From NCBI RefSeq assembly GCF_012933545.1, contig NZ_JAADJU010000010.1, positions 124,001 to 188,000 of the forward strand: a stretch of DNA of 64,000 nt, in the 5' to 3' direction. Shown piece after piece: positions 9,423 to 19,405 of this stretch. Position 1 is the stretch's first letter. Every line of letters starts with the position of its first letter. A program made the translations under genes and the position numbers. Under the pieces are notes generated by a model. That model was not told the DNA's origin and made no database searches. It saw nothing but the letters and a program-made list of their open reading frames with translations. The stretch is from Rouxiella aceris (GTDB lineage: Bacteria; Pseudomonadota; Gammaproteobacteria; Enterobacterales; Enterobacteriaceae).

Positions 9423-10646
9423 TTAACCCAGAAGCAGGCTAATGCGTTTCAGTCCTGCCACCAAACGGTCAACTTCTTCACGGGTATTATACATCGCAAG
9501 AGAAGCACGACACATGGCCGGTACGCCATAGAACGACATTAATGGCATGGCGCAGTGATGACCGGTGCGGATGGCGATACCGTATTGGTCAAGAAAACTG
9601 CCAACATCGTAGGCATGGTGTTTACCGAGATTAAAGGCAATTACCCCGGAGCGTACCGCCGGTCCATAAATATGGATATCGGGGATCTCGGCCATCGCCT
9701 CAAGCGCATAGTTCATTAATGCCTGTTCATAATCATGGATAGCGTCCAGGCCAAGGGCGTTAACGTAGTCAAACGCCGCGCCCAGTCCCATCATGCCACC
9801 GGTATTTGGCGAGCCAGCCTCGAAACGCCATGGCGCTTTCACATAGGTGGTGCCTTCCGTCAGGCTGACGTGTTTGATCATCGACCCACCGCCTTCCCAG
9901 GGTGGCATCTGGTCAAGCAGCGCGGCTTTGCCGTACAGAATACCAATACCGGTCGGGCCATAGAGCTTATGACCGGAGAACACGTAGAAATCGCAGTCCA
10001 ATGCCTGCACATCCACCTTATGGTGCATCACCGCCTGCGCCCCATCCACCAGCACATACAAACCTGCGGCCTTGGCCTGAGGAATAATGGTTTCCAGCGG
10101 GTTACGCGTCCCCAGAACGTTTGAGACATGGGCCAATGCCAGCAGTCGGGTTTGCGGCGTCAGCAAAGAAGCAAACTGATCGAGATCCAGCTCGCCCTCT
10201 GGCGTTAAATGCCAGACATCAATGTGCAAACCGCGTTCCTGGGCCAGCATTTGCCAGGGAACGATATTGGCGTGATGCTCCATCTCGGTGATAATAATGC
10301 GGTCACCGGCGGAGAGCATAGTGCGGCCAAAGGTATTGGCGACCAGATTAATGGCTTCGGTGGCCCCTTTGACAAACACGATCTCTTCGGCGGAGGCGGC
10401 ATTGATAAATGCCGCCGCCTGCTTGCGCACATTTTCCATCTGCTCAGTGGCTTCGACGCTGAGCGTATGAATGCCACGATGCACGGCGGCATAGTCGTGA
10501 AGGTAGAATTCACGTTCGCGATCGATAACCTGCAGCGGCTTCTGTGCACTGGCCGCACTGTCCAGGTAGGCTAACGGCTGGCCGTTAACTTCGCGGCTCA
10601 GCAGCGGAAAATCACTACGCACTCTGTCCAATGGAAACGTCATCAC
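9423..10646 (-). CDS. sufS: Cysteine desulfurase SufS
   Basis: PLP enzyme (class V aminotransferase fold) that removes sulfur from L-cysteine to give alanine and an enzyme persulfide. 407 residues. The PLP lysine is Lys227 in [10 protein letters not shown]; the catalytic Cys365 lies in [11 protein letters not shown], the group II (SufS) loop. The start overlaps the sufD stop by four bases (ATGA), indicating translational coupling. Two adjacent ATG codons exist at the start; the first is used here. Confidence 0.98.
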   Translation of the reverse strand: MMTFPLDRVRSDFPLLSREVNGQPLAYLDSAASAQKPLQVIDREREFYLHDYAAVHRGIHTLSVEATEQMENVRKQAAAFINAASAEEIVFVKGATEAINLVANTFGRTMLSAGDRIIITEMEHHANIVPWQMLAQERGLHIDVWHLTPEGELDLDQFASLLTPQTRLLALAHVSNVLGTRNPLETIIPQAKAAGLYVLVDGAQAVMHHKVDVQALDCDFYVFSGHKLYGPTGIGILYGKAALLDQMPPWEGGGSMIKHVSLTEGTTYVKAPWRFEAGSPNTGGMMGLGAAFDYVNALGLDAIHDYEQALMNYALEAMAEIPDIHIYGPAVRSGVIAFNLGKHHAYDVGSFLDQYGIAIRTGHHCAMPLMSFYGVPAMCRASLAMYNTREEVDRLVAGLKRISLLLG

Positions 10647-11944
10647 TTACCTCGATTCAGTCGGTCCGCAATCCGTGCAATAACCACCTCACGCAGCGTC
10701 TCATTTTGAATGGCTTCGGTCAGCTCAGCGGCAAAAGCAAAAATAATCATGTTACGTGCGTCTAGCCCACTGATCCCGCGGGCACGAAGATAAAATAGCT
10801 GTTCTTCGTCCATGCGACCCACGGTAGCACCGTGCCCGCATTTGACGTCATCGGCAAAGATAACCAGCTGTGGCTTGGTATCCACTTCCGCCTGCTTGCT
10901 GAGCAGCAGGTTATTGTTGGTCATTTTACCGTCGGTTTTAACCGCGCCTTTGGCCACCTGGATCATGCCGTTGAACACCGCTTTGGCACGGTCATTGACA
11001 ATCACCTTGTGCAACTGGTGACTATTGCAATAGCCCTTGTTGTGCTCGAGATAGGTGCGGGTATCGGCAATCTCGCTGTCAACAGGCAGCAGCAAGCTAT
11101 TAATATTCAGATCGCTGCCCTCGCCATTAAGCTGGGCGCTGGTGTGATGGCGGGTTAAGCCGGCACCCAGCAGGAAGCTATGGCTGGCAACGCGAGCATC
11201 ACGGCCAATCAGCAGGTCGTTATGGGCAAAATGGAAACTGGCCTGACTTTCAAACGACAGTTTGTAATGGGTAAAATCGGCATTATCGCCAATATTTGCC
11301 GTCAGACGCGCACCGGTAAAGTGACCGCTCTCGCCGAGACTGGCATAATGCTCAATCACTTCGGCATGGGCACCGCGTTCAATCATCAGGTGATAACGAT
11401 GATGAATGCTGTTCACTTCACGGGACTTTTCACGACCACTGCTGATATGCAGCAAATACAAAGGCTTGGCTGCTTGTTTGCCGGCAGGAAGACGTATTTT
11501 AAGTCCGTCCTGCGCCAGACTCTCGGTCAAATGCAGAAAGACTTCTGACTCAATCGCTTCAGGCAAAGTTTGTTGACTGGCTGGCGTGAGTTTTTCAATT
11601 TCAAACTCACCGCTGTCGCTATCGCTTAGCTCAGCGTCAAAACGGCCATCAACAAACACCAGACGATAGGTGTCGAGCGGCAGCGCCAGCGATTTAAGCA
11701 CATCGGCAGATAATGTCTGCTTTTCTGGCGCAAAAAACTGATTACCGAGCAGCGGTGCTACCGGGGTATATTTCCAGTTTTCCAGCTTGGCATGGGGGAA
11801 ACCCAGGCGCAGAACTTGCTGCCAGTGGTTATGGGCATGTACGGAATGTTCGCCACCGGCGCTTTCAAACAGGCGGTAAAACTGCTGCATGGCATGCGAG
11901 CTACCGGCTGCCGGTACATTACTCTTGGTCGGTAAGCCAGCCAT
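10643..11944 (-). CDS. sufD: Fe-S cluster scaffold subunit SufD
   Basis: Paralogue of SufB that forms the SufBC2D scaffold complex. 433 residues, about ten longer than E. coli SufD because of a small insertion near the N-terminus ([13 protein letters not shown]). It contains the HENWKYTP-like segment (LENWKYTP near 57-64) and the C-terminal SufB/SufD beta-helix core with [16 protein letters not shown]. It overlaps sufC by 26 bp. Confidence 0.97.
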   Translation of the reverse strand: MAGLPTKSNVPAAGSSHAMQQFYRLFESAGGEHSVHAHNHWQQVLRLGFPHAKLENWKYTPVAPLLGNQFFAPEKQTLSADVLKSLALPLDTYRLVFVDGRFDAELSDSDSGEFEIEKLTPASQQTLPEAIESEVFLHLTESLAQDGLKIRLPAGKQAAKPLYLLHISSGREKSREVNSIHHRYHLMIERGAHAEVIEHYASLGESGHFTGARLTANIGDNADFTHYKLSFESQASFHFAHNDLLIGRDARVASHSFLLGAGLTRHHTSAQLNGEGSDLNINSLLLPVDSEIADTRTYLEHNKGYCNSHQLHKVIVNDRAKAVFNGMIQVAKGAVKTDGKMTNNNLLLSKQAEVDTKPQLVIFADDVKCGHGATVGRMDEEQLFYLRARGISGLDARNMIIFAFAAELTEAIQNETLREVVIARIADRLNRGK

Positions 11945-12665
11945 AACCCTGCTCCTCTAATTGTTTAACCAGGCTGAAATCACCGGATTTTACAATGCGG
12001 CCCTGCCACAGCACGTGCACGAAGTCAGGTTTGATATAGTCGAGAATACGCTGGTAGTGAGTCACGATAATAAATGAGCGTTTACCGTCACGCAGCGCGT
12101 TAACGCCGCCGGAAACGATTTTTAACGCATCGATATCCAGACCGGAGTCGGTTTCATCGAGAATGCACAGGCTTGGTTCAAGCGCGGCCATTTGCAAAAT
12201 ATCATTACGCTTTTTCTCGCCACCGGAGAAACCGACGTTAACAGAACGACTTAACAAGTCGGCTGGCATTTTCAGCAGGGCAATTTTCTCATCCATAAAG
12301 TCGGCAAAATCAAAGCGATCCATCGGCGGCTGGTCACGGTATTTACGCACCGCATTAACCGCAGTTTGCAGGAAGAAATGGTTACTGACGCCGGGAATTT
12401 CCACCGGGTATTGAAACGCCATAAACACGCCTTCACCGGCACGATCTTCAGGATCCAGTTCCAGCAGATTTTTGCCGTTGAATTCGACACTGCCTTCCGT
12501 CACTTGATAATCTTCACGGCCCGCAAGGGTAGCAGAAAGGGTACTTTTACCTGAGCCGTTCGGGCCCATAATGGCATGTACTTCCCCTGGCTTGATCTCG
12601 AGATCCAGCCCTTTAAGAATTTCCTTCTCTTCTACACGGACCTTTAAATTCTTGATGCTTAACAT
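11919..12665 (-). CDS. sufC: Fe-S cluster assembly ATPase SufC
   Basis: ABC-type ATPase that drives structural change in the SufBCD scaffold. 248 residues. Walker A GPNGSGKST at 34-42, signature FSGGEKKRN, Walker B LCILDETDSGLD, H-loop ITHY (ITHYQRIL type, here VTHYQRIL). The ribosome binding site AAGGA precedes the ATG. The gap to sufB is 99 bp, unusually wide for this operon, and holds a perfect palindrome. Confidence 0.98.
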   Translation of the reverse strand: MLSIKNLKVRVEEKEILKGLDLEIKPGEVHAIMGPNGSGKSTLSATLAGREDYQVTEGSVEFNGKNLLELDPEDRAGEGVFMAFQYPVEIPGVSNHFFLQTAVNAVRKYRDQPPMDRFDFADFMDEKIALLKMPADLLSRSVNVGFSGGEKKRNDILQMAALEPSLCILDETDSGLDIDALKIVSGGVNALRDGKRSFIIVTHYQRILDYIKPDFVHVLWQGRIVKSGDFSLVKQLEEQGYGWLTDQE

Positions 12666-12723
12666 GTGTATCCTTGATTTTGCGTCTTTGCGCTCTTGAT
12701 TCTGCTGTGCTTATGCTTGGTTG

Positions 12724-12749
12724 CTTTTCTTTGCATCAACAAAGAAAAG
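12724..12749. repeat. Palindrome between sufB and sufC
   Basis: CTTTTCTTTG (12724-12733), loop CATCAA, CAAAGAAAAG (12740-12749): a perfect 10-bp stem. No T-run follows on the suf coding strand, so it is not a standard terminator. It may be an mRNA processing/stability hairpin or a copy of a short dispersed palindromic repeat; no second copy was seen in this window. Confidence 0.6.
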
Positions 12750-12764
12750 TCGCTCGGGCCGGAC

Positions 12765-14288
12765 TTACCCGACGCTGTGTTCAAGGCTGATGGCCAGAAG
12801 TTTTTGCGCCTCAACGGCAAACTCGAGCGGCAGTTCAGAAAACACATCCTTACAAAAACCGTTAACAATCATCGAGATGGCATCATCTTCACTGATCCCG
12901 CGCTGCAGGCAGTAGAAGAGCTGATCTTCACCGATTTTCGATGTTGTCGCTTCGTGTTCCAGCTGCGCGCTGTTATTACGCACCTCAATATAAGGGAAGG
13001 TATGCGCGCCACAGTCCGCTCCAATCAGCATGGAATCGCACTGGGTAAAGTTACGGGCGTTCTCTGCCGAAGGCAGGATTTTAACCAGGCCACGATAGGT
13101 GTTTTCGCTGCGTCCCGCCGAAATACCTTTGGCAATAATGGTTGACCGGGTGTTTTTACCAATGTGGATCATCTTGGTCCCGGTGTCCGCCTGCTGCTTG
13201 CCGCTGGTCAAGGCAACAGAGAAAAATTCACCAATAGAGTTATCCCCTTTGAGAATAACGCTCGGGTATTTCCAGGTAATCGCCGAACCGGTTTCCGACT
13301 GGGTCCAGGACATTTTCGAGCCCGAACCTTCGCAAATCGCGCGTTTGGTAACAAAGTTAAGAATACCACCGCTGCTCTCTTCACTGCCCGAGAACCAGTT
13401 TTGCACCGTGGAGTACTTCACTTCGGCATCTTTGTGAATAATGACTTCCACCACTGCCGCATGCAGCTGATAGCTGTCACGTACCGGGGCCGAGCAACCT
13501 TCGATATAGCTGACATAACTGCCTTCATCGGCAATCAGGATGGTGCGTTCGAATTGGCCGGTTTTGGCGGCGTTAATACGGAAATAGGTCGACAGCTCCA
13601 TTGGGCAACGCACACCTTTGGGAATGTAGACAAAGGTGCCATCAGAAGCGACCGCAGCGTTCAGGGCGGCAAAGAAGTTATCTTCCGGCGGCACTACGCT
13701 ACCGAGATACTGTTTGACCAGTTCCGGATATTCGTGGATGGCTTCGCCAAAGGAACAGAAAATCACCCCGGATTCCGCCAGCTTTTCACGGTAGGTGGTC
13801 GACACTGATACCGAGTCAAAAATGGCGTCAACGGCCACTTCTTTGCCTTCACGTACCGGCACGCCCAACTGGTCAAAGGCTTTTTCGACTTCGCTGGTCA
13901 GGAAGTTCTTGCCGTCAAGGGCGGGAACCCCGAGTGAATCTGCCGTCGACTGCTGCGTCGCCCCTGGTTGGGATCCACAGGTATCATCACAGCTGCCGCA
14001 AGACGGCGCGGAATAATAGCTGTAGTCCTGATAGTCCAAAGGGGTGTATTCGCCTTTAAGCCAATGTGGTTCTTCCATTTTGAGCCAAGCATGATAAGCC
14101 TGCAGACGAAACTCCAGCATCCATTCCGGCTCTTTACGTTTTGCGGAAATGGCACGCACAACATCTTCATTGATGCCGGACGCAAGTTCATCGGTTGCCA
14201 GCGCGGTGAAAAATCCTTCCTTGTATTTATTCCCATCGCCAACCCAAGACTGCACATTGTCTGGAATTTCTACGTTGCTTCGTGACAT
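12765..14288 (-). CDS. sufB: Fe-S cluster scaffold protein SufB
   Basis: Main scaffold of the Suf system: receives sulfur from SufE and builds clusters with SufC and SufD. 507 residues against 495 in E. coli; the extra length is in a Gly/Ser/Gln-rich linker near residues 100-120 ([14 protein letters not shown]). The C-terminal end matches the family and is complete ([11 protein letters not shown]). It contains [16 protein letters not shown] and the long beta-helix domain. sufA lies 30 bp upstream. Confidence 0.98.
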   Translation of the reverse strand: MSRSNVEIPDNVQSWVGDGNKYKEGFFTALATDELASGINEDVVRAISAKRKEPEWMLEFRLQAYHAWLKMEEPHWLKGEYTPLDYQDYSYYSAPSCGSCDDTCGSQPGATQQSTADSLGVPALDGKNFLTSEVEKAFDQLGVPVREGKEVAVDAIFDSVSVSTTYREKLAESGVIFCSFGEAIHEYPELVKQYLGSVVPPEDNFFAALNAAVASDGTFVYIPKGVRCPMELSTYFRINAAKTGQFERTILIADEGSYVSYIEGCSAPVRDSYQLHAAVVEVIIHKDAEVKYSTVQNWFSGSEESSGGILNFVTKRAICEGSGSKMSWTQSETGSAITWKYPSVILKGDNSIGEFFSVALTSGKQQADTGTKMIHIGKNTRSTIIAKGISAGRSENTYRGLVKILPSAENARNFTQCDSMLIGADCGAHTFPYIEVRNNSAQLEHEATTSKIGEDQLFYCLQRGISEDDAISMIVNGFCKDVFSELPLEFAVEAQKLLAISLEHSVG

Positions 14289-14318
14289 GTTGGTTACATC
14301 GCTTCGATTACATTAGAA

Positions 14319-14690
14319 TTACAGGCCAAAGCTTTCGCCACACCCACAGGCATGTTGAGCTTTAGGATTATTGAACTTAAAGATCTGGTTCAGTCCCTCA
14401 CGGACAAAATCCACCTCAGTTCCATCAATGAAAGGCATGGCTTTCAAAGGAATATACAAATGAGCGCCGTCGTGCTCAAACAGCAGATCGTCGCTGGCCG
14501 GCTGCTTGGTTAAATCGAGTACATAAGCAAAACCCGCACAGCCCGACTGTTTAACGGAGAGCTGTAACCCTTTGACTTCAGGGTCCTGCTGCATCAATGT
14601 TTTCACCTGGCTGGCTGCGGAATCAGTCAGCGTCACACCTTGCCATACGTTGTCATCCAATGAGAACGTGCCGACAGTTTCGGTTTGCAT
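14319..14690 (-). CDS. sufA: Fe-S cluster carrier protein SufA
   Basis: A-type carrier that moves clusters from SufBCD to target proteins. 123 residues; the three ligand cysteines are Cys51 (KQSGCAGFAY), Cys115 and Cys117 (HACGCGESFG). It is the first gene of the leftward suf operon, with GAGG in front of its ATG. Confidence 0.97.
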   Translation of the reverse strand: MQTETVGTFSLDDNVWQGVTLTDSAASQVKTLMQQDPEVKGLQLSVKQSGCAGFAYVLDLTKQPASDDLLFEHDGAHLYIPLKAMPFIDGTEVDFVREGLNQIFKFNNPKAQHACGCGESFGL

Positions 14691-14768
14691 CTGTTCTACC
14701 TCATAGATATCAGGTTATTAATAGACAACCCTAATACTCTCTATTTTAGTGATTACAAAAATCACTTC

Positions 14769-14791
14769 AACCTCTTGTTTTAAGAGGGTAT
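14769..14791 (-). promoter_or_regulatory. Candidate IscR type-2 site upstream of suf
   Basis: A near-palindrome AACCTCTTGTTTTAAGAGGG with CCTCTT (14771-14776) and AAGAGG (14782-14787), about 90 bp upstream of sufA. Apo-IscR activates suf in E. coli from a site of similar layout (AxxCC...GGxTAT). This is an inference from pattern and position. Confidence 0.4.
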
Positions 14792-15110
14792 AGCCATTAC
14801 GTGCGGCAAAGAGTCTCAGGAGTGTCGGTAATATACATTTCGACATTTTTGACGATCTGCAAAACAGGTCATCAACTGATTGAATAAGTTGTCAATTTTT
14901 TGTTAAGAAAACCCAAGCGATGAATTAAACCGACATTTCTGTCCTACTGTTTTACTACGTTTAAACATTCATCGGAAATACCTATTTATTAATTTCTTAT
15001 TCCCTATCGTCCAATATGGCTCTTTTTGACCATTAACCCCACAATAAATAAGGTCAAAAAAAGGAGATAGAAAACATTGATCCGCTGCATTTTTGCCAAT
15101 ATGATGATTT

Positions 15111-15133
15111 GAATATGATAATAGTTATCATTC
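15111..15133 (+). promoter_or_regulatory. Fur box and promoter of the unknown gene at 15150
   Basis: The near-perfect palindrome TGATAATAGTTATCA (15116-15130) with outer GAAT/ATTC flanks fits the Fur consensus GATAATGATAATCATTATC. A promoter TTGCCA (15093-15098), 18-bp spacer, GATAAT (15117-15122) overlaps it, so Fur-Fe would block RNA polymerase. The box lies 16 bp before the ATG at 15150. Confidence 0.75.
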
Positions 15134-15149
15134 AAACTGGAATGTACAC

Positions 15150-15554
15150 ATGGCTCTATCAATTAATGCGTGGTTGCAGGGTAAAATCGACGAGTATAAA
15201 TTCACCGTTCGCGATGCCACCGTCGACTATTATATGGCCGACGCAGCATTAAAACGCCCTGACGCCGATATAAGCCAGCTAAAAGGCTACAATAGTCTTT
15301 GTCTGGATAGGGCCAATATTTGCCTGCAAAACGGTGACGATCCCAGCTATCTTCACGCTTTATGCAAACTGCATAACCGTTTGATACTGGAAATTAATAA
15401 CCCTCAACGCAATGAGCTGTTTCGTATACAAAGCTACCACTTTGCTCGCCACACATTAAAAATGATCTGCCGCTATTATGCCATGATGGGCATCTGGGAC
15501 AAAGCAACAGCGTTTCAAACCGATTTTGTAAAACGGGTTCCTTTTCAACTTTGA
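15150..15554 (+). CDS. Unknown protein under a Fur box
   Basis: I do not recognise this 134-residue protein. It has no signal peptide or membrane segment, is rich in Tyr, His and Cys-containing helical stretches, and looks mainly alpha-helical, with pairs of predicted amphipathic helices (about 45-60, 64-82, 86-115) such as HALCKLHNRLILEI and FARHTLKMICRYYAMMG. It could be a small helical-repeat (TPR-like) protein, but no motif proves this. GGA lies nine bases before the ATG. Codon use is like its neighbours. A Fur box overlaps its promoter and it lies divergent from suf, suggesting a role in iron starvation. A hairpin at 15610-15641 follows. Confidence 0.75.
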   Translation: MALSINAWLQGKIDEYKFTVRDATVDYYMADAALKRPDADISQLKGYNSLCLDRANICLQNGDDPSYLHALCKLHNRLILEINNPQRNELFRIQSYHFARHTLKMICRYYAMMGIWDKATAFQTDFVKRVPFQL

Positions 15555-15609
15555 TAACTGACGACAGAATAAACTTACTGTTTACAGGGTTAATAGCCCA
15601 CCAATAAAT

Positions 15610-15641
15610 AAGGGTGCTGGCCAATAAATGCCACCACCCTT
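15610..15641. terminator. Terminator-like hairpin between the unknown gene and menI
   Basis: AAGGGTG (15610-15616) pairs with CACCCTT (15635-15641); an inner TGGC/GCCA extends the stem. An A/T-rich stretch follows on the plus strand. It could end either of the two convergent genes. Confidence 0.6.
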
Positions 15642-15668
15642 GATTATTATTTTAGCACTAAAGGTCAG

Positions 15669-16088
15669 TTATAGGTCTATTACGGCAGTGGTCAGTCGTG
15701 AAATACAGCAAAGATGCTCATTTTCATCAAATATCTTTATTTCCCACACCTGATTTCTGCGCCCAAGATGCAATGCCCGGCATACACCTTTAACCCGACC
15801 GCGATGGGCAGCACGCAGATGATTGGCATTGACCTCAATGCCGACAATCTGCTGGTCGCCTTTGGTGCACAGATATCCCGCTATAGAGCCCAGCGACTCC
15901 GCCAACACCACCGAGGCCCCACCGTGCAACAGTTTAAACGGCTGCGTGGTGCGCTCATCTACCGGCATGGTCGCTTCAAGGCGATCTTCTGTCAGCAGGG
16001 TATATTCAATACCCAGGTGCCCCACCATGCACCCCTGACTGGTTTTATTCAGTTCTTCGAGGGTCGTCTCGCGTTTCCATAGTGCCAC
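15669..16088 (-). CDS. menI: 1,4-dihydroxy-2-naphthoyl-CoA hydrolase MenI (YdiI)
   Basis: Hotdog-fold thioesterase that releases 1,4-dihydroxy-2-naphthoate in menaquinone synthesis. 139 residues. The catalytic Glu64 sits in [16 protein letters not shown]. The start is GTG at 16088, preceded by GAGGAG at nine bases. It is followed upstream by ydiJ with only 28 bp between, so both may share a transcript, as in E. coli. Confidence 0.95.
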   Translation of the reverse strand: MALWKRETTLEELNKTSQGCMVGHLGIEYTLLTEDRLEATMPVDERTTQPFKLLHGGASVVLAESLGSIAGYLCTKGDQQIVGIEVNANHLRAAHRGRVKGVCRALHLGRRNQVWEIKIFDENEHLCCISRLTTAVIDL

Positions 16089-16116
16089 GTCTATATTCTC
16101 CTCTTCTACGCCACGA

Positions 16117-19100
16117 TTAACGGATCATCTCAACCAATGCCTGCAAGGGATGGCGCAGACCATTGCCTTCAATACGCTTGACCTGGCTACGGCAGGAATA
16201 GCCGGTAGCCAGACAACGCTGGCGCGGTAAACGCTGCAAAGACTTATGCCAGGAAAGCTCGTAAATCCCGAGGGAGTTTTCAATATTTTTGGCTTCGTGG
16301 CCGTAGGTTCCCGCCATACCGCAGCAGCCTACACTGACATTTTCCAGCTTGGCACCAAAGCGGGCAAAAATATCGGCCCATTGCTTAGTGCTGGTTGGCA
16401 GCGCGGTACTTTCGGTACAGTGACCAAACAGATACCAGGACTCGCCGCTTTGCTGCATCTCTGGCCGGTCAGCCAGCAGCGTGGTCAGCCATTCGTGCAC
16501 CAGCTGCACCTGGAAAGATCCCCGTGATTCACCGAGTATCTCCTGATATTCGTCGCGGTAGCAAAGTACCAGTGCAGGATCGACCCCCACCAATGGCATA
16601 CCGAGCTGCGCAATACGGTTAAGGAATATTGAGGTTTTTCTCGCCGTTTTGGCAAAGCGCTGCAAGAAGCCTTTAATATGCTGCGCCTTGCCATTAGGGG
16701 AAAATGGCAACAGTACCGGTTTGAGTTTCAGCTTTTCAACCAGACGCACAAAGTCAGCGACCACTTTCGCATCGTAATAGCTGGTAAAGGGATCCTGCAC
16801 GATTAACACATATTGTGCGCGGTCAGCCGGGGCAATTTTTTCCAGTTGCTCCAGCGTCATGGTGATGGCGCTGTGCCCGGAAAGCTGTTGCCGCAGAGTC
16901 GGCGTGGACAGCAACGGCAGATCCACCATGCCAATAGTGTTACGGCTAAGTTCACGTACCCACGGCTGTTTAAAGAAGAAGTTAAACACTTTCGGTGCCC
17001 GCGCCATCAATGGCGTATAGCTTTCAACGCCGGCCACCAGGTAATCGCGCGCCGGGCGCAGGTAGCGGGTGTGATAAAGCTGCAAAAAGCGCGAACGGAA
17101 TCCTGGCACATCAATTTTGATTGGACACTGCGTCGAGCAGGCTTTACATGCCAGACAACCCGACATGGCCTCTTTGACTTCATGAGAGAAATCGTACTCG
17201 CCTTTGCTGGCGTACCAGCTGTTACGGGTCTTGTCGATCAGGGTTCTAAAGCTGATGCCTTTGTTGGGTAACGCCTGCTCCAGGGCCACCGGATCGACGC
17301 CCTGCTCCGCCAATAATCTTAGCCATTCACGCACCAGACCCGCCCGACCTTTTGGCGAATGGATACGGCTGCCGGTGATTTTCATTGACGGGCACATTGG
17401 ACTTTTGACATCAAAGTTAAAGCACAGCCCGTTACCGTTACACTCCATTGCGCCGCGAAAGGCGCTGCGCACTGCCACAGGGATGCGGCGGTCGAGGGTG
17501 CCGCGCTTGGCGGCATCCACTTTCATCATCGGTTCATCACAGTCCAGCGGTGGGCAAATTTTACCCGGATTAAGACGGTTTGCCGGATCGAAGGCGGTTT
17601 TGATACGACGTAATTCATGAAACAGCTCATCGCCAAAAAATGCCGGGCTGTATTCGGCACGGAAACCTTTGCCGTGTTCGCCCCACAGTAAACCACCATA
17701 TTTGGCGGTCAGCGCCACAACCTGGTCGGAAATCTCTTTCAGCAGGATCTCTTGCTGGGGATCGCACATATCCAGCGCCGGACGAACATGCAATACCCCG
17801 GCGTCAACATGACCAAACATGCCGTAGCTCAGGTGATGACTGTCGAGTAGCGCACGAAACTCGACGATATAGTCGGCAAGATGCTGAGGTGGCACGCAGG
17901 TATCTTCGGCAAAAGGCAGCGGCTTGGCAGCCCCTTTGGCGTTGCCCAGCAGACCAACGGATTTTTTGCGCATATTATAGATACGCTCAATACCCGCCAG
18001 ATCGGCACAAATCTGATAGCCGATAACCCCGGCGTCCTGACTGTGGATTAAATCATCAAGGCGTTCACACAGGGACTCCACTTGTTTATCGATCATATCG
18101 CGGTCGTTACCGGCGAATTCGACAATATTCAGTCCCTGCATATCTTTACCCGGCACATCGGTAATGTAATCGCGTACCGTATGCCAGACGATATCTTCCC
18201 GCGCCAGGTTAAGCACTTTCGAATCCACTGTTTCTACCGACAGCGCCTGGGCCTCCACCATAAAAGGCGCATTGCGCAAGGCAGAGTTAAAGGAATCATA
18301 TTTGATATTTACCAGCCGCCGGACTTTAGGGATCGGGGTAATATTCAGCCGTGCTTCGGTGATAAAGGCCAACGTCCCTTCAGAGCCGGTTAAAATTCGC
18401 GTTAAATCGAAGGTTTGCAGATCATCGCTTAATACGTGGCGCAGGTCATAACCGGTGAGGAAGCGGTTAAGTTTAGGAAATTTATTAATGACCAGTTGAC
18501 GGTTTTCGCGACAGCTATCAAGCACGGTGCGATAGATTTGACCCACAACGGAGTTTTCTTGCCCCAGCTGTTGCGCCAGTTCAATAGCCATTGCCTGGGT
18601 GTCAATCATATCGCCACCCAGCACCACCGCCCGCAGACCCAGCACATGATCCGAAGTTTTACCGTAAACCAGCGAACCCTGCCCCGAGGCGTCGGTGTTG
18701 ATCATGCCCCCCAGGGTAGCGCGGTTGCTGGTAGAGAGTTCCGGCGAGAAAAAGTAACCCAGCGGACGCAGATAGTCATTGAGCTGGTCTTTGATCACCC
18801 CCGCTTCTACCTTGACCCATCCGGCTTCGATATCGACATCGAGAATACGGTTCATATGACGGGACATATCCACCACAATGCCCCGGTTCAGCGCTTGCCC
18901 GTTGGTACCGGTACCGCCACCGCGCGGGGTAAATACCAGCGTTTTAAACCTTTCCTGGCCCGCCAGACGAGCCAGCAGCGCAACATCGGAAGTGGCGCGG
19001 GGAAAAAGCACCGCATCCGGCAATAGCTGATAAATACTGTTATCGGTGGCCATGGTCAGACGATCGGCGTAGCTGGTGGCCATATCGCCGGTAAAACCGT

Positions 19101-19173
19101 CTTGTTTTAACGTGTCCAAAAAGTCGAGCACCAACTGAATGACGCCGGGTGCCTGAGAAATTTGTGGGATCAT
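16117..19173 (-). CDS. ydiJ: FAD/Fe-S D-2-hydroxyglutarate dehydrogenase YdiJ
   Basis: Large oxidoreductase of 1018 residues. The N-terminal part is an FAD-binding PCMH domain ([20 protein letters not shown] near 84-103), followed by the FAD-linked oxidase C-terminal domain and then a 4Fe-4S ferredoxin-like region with a CxxCxxCxxxCP motif ([12 protein letters not shown]). The far C-terminus has the Cys-rich CCG-type heterodisulfide reductase-like motif ([10 protein letters not shown]). E. coli YdiJ has been described as a D-2-hydroxyglutarate dehydrogenase; the substrate is inferred here from orthology. A possible 24-codon leader frame lies 132 bp upstream. Confidence 0.93.
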   Translation of the reverse strand: MIPQISQAPGVIQLVLDFLDTLKQDGFTGDMATSYADRLTMATDNSIYQLLPDAVLFPRATSDVALLARLAGQERFKTLVFTPRGGGTGTNGQALNRGIVVDMSRHMNRILDVDIEAGWVKVEAGVIKDQLNDYLRPLGYFFSPELSTSNRATLGGMINTDASGQGSLVYGKTSDHVLGLRAVVLGGDMIDTQAMAIELAQQLGQENSVVGQIYRTVLDSCRENRQLVINKFPKLNRFLTGYDLRHVLSDDLQTFDLTRILTGSEGTLAFITEARLNITPIPKVRRLVNIKYDSFNSALRNAPFMVEAQALSVETVDSKVLNLAREDIVWHTVRDYITDVPGKDMQGLNIVEFAGNDRDMIDKQVESLCERLDDLIHSQDAGVIGYQICADLAGIERIYNMRKKSVGLLGNAKGAAKPLPFAEDTCVPPQHLADYIVEFRALLDSHHLSYGMFGHVDAGVLHVRPALDMCDPQQEILLKEISDQVVALTAKYGGLLWGEHGKGFRAEYSPAFFGDELFHELRRIKTAFDPANRLNPGKICPPLDCDEPMMKVDAAKRGTLDRRIPVAVRSAFRGAMECNGNGLCFNFDVKSPMCPSMKITGSRIHSPKGRAGLVREWLRLLAEQGVDPVALEQALPNKGISFRTLIDKTRNSWYASKGEYDFSHEVKEAMSGCLACKACSTQCPIKIDVPGFRSRFLQLYHTRYLRPARDYLVAGVESYTPLMARAPKVFNFFFKQPWVRELSRNTIGMVDLPLLSTPTLRQQLSGHSAITMTLEQLEKIAPADRAQYVLIVQDPFTSYYDAKVVADFVRLVEKLKLKPVLLPFSPNGKAQHIKGFLQRFAKTARKTSIFLNRIAQLGMPLVGVDPALVLCYRDEYQEILGESRGSFQVQLVHEWLTTLLADRPEMQQSGESWYLFGHCTESTALPTSTKQWADIFARFGAKLENVSVGCCGMAGTYGHEAKNIENSLGIYELSWHKSLQRLPRQRCLATGYSCRSQVKRIEGNGLRHPLQALVEMIR

Positions 19174-19305
19174 TGATTACGACTCTGTCTTTGTTGTTGT
19201 GTGCTGGCCGGTAGGCGGCCGAGGATCCGCCATGCGGGCCCATCCTGTCAAAACCCAAGCTAAAAACTAACATACTTCGATTTGTCGCGCTCCGTCTCGT
19301 TGCCA

Positions 19306-19380
19306 TTAAAGATAAATTTTGACAAACCAGGGGATAAAATCAGACCCGCTGCTATGTTCAAAAGCGGCGGAATACTCCAT
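19306..19380 (-). CDS. Possible 24-residue leader peptide upstream of ydiJ
   Basis: The frame reads MEYSAAFEHSSGSDFIPWFV then KIYL and stops at TAA 19308-19306. AGGGGA lies seven bases before the ATG, the best ribosome binding site in this intergenic region. On the same mRNA the Shine-Dalgarno CAGGGGA (19394-19388) can pair with TCCCCTG inside the frame (19334-19328), hiding the site. The stop is 132 bases before the ydiJ ATG. This may be a regulatory leader; nothing proves translation. Confidence 0.35.
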   Translation of the reverse strand: MEYSAAFEHSSGSDFIPWFVKIYL

Positions 19381-19405
19381 GCTAATGTCCCCTGATATTT
19401 TTCAG

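Larger units (their letters stand above)
14691..15149. other. Divergent region between sufA and the Fur-box gene
   Basis: 459 bp, AT-rich. It holds the suf promoter region with an IscR-like palindrome (14769-14791), a 9-bp inverted repeat TTTTTGACC / GGTCAAAAA (15023-15031 and 15052-15060), and the Fur box of the rightward gene (15111-15133). In E. coli this interval also carries the sRNA gene rydB; I could not recognise it here. Confidence 0.55.

Noticed and set aside
13164..13808. 214-codon frame antisense to sufB
   Set aside because: Shadow of sufB codon pattern; no independent support.
18436..19026. 196-codon frame antisense to ydiJ
   Set aside because: Shadow frame; no similarity.
19040..19306. 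88-codon minus-strand frame starting at the stop of the small leader frame (TAATG) and running into ydiJ
   Set aside because: The junction looks like coupling, but the product overlaps ydiJ in another frame and has a random composition.
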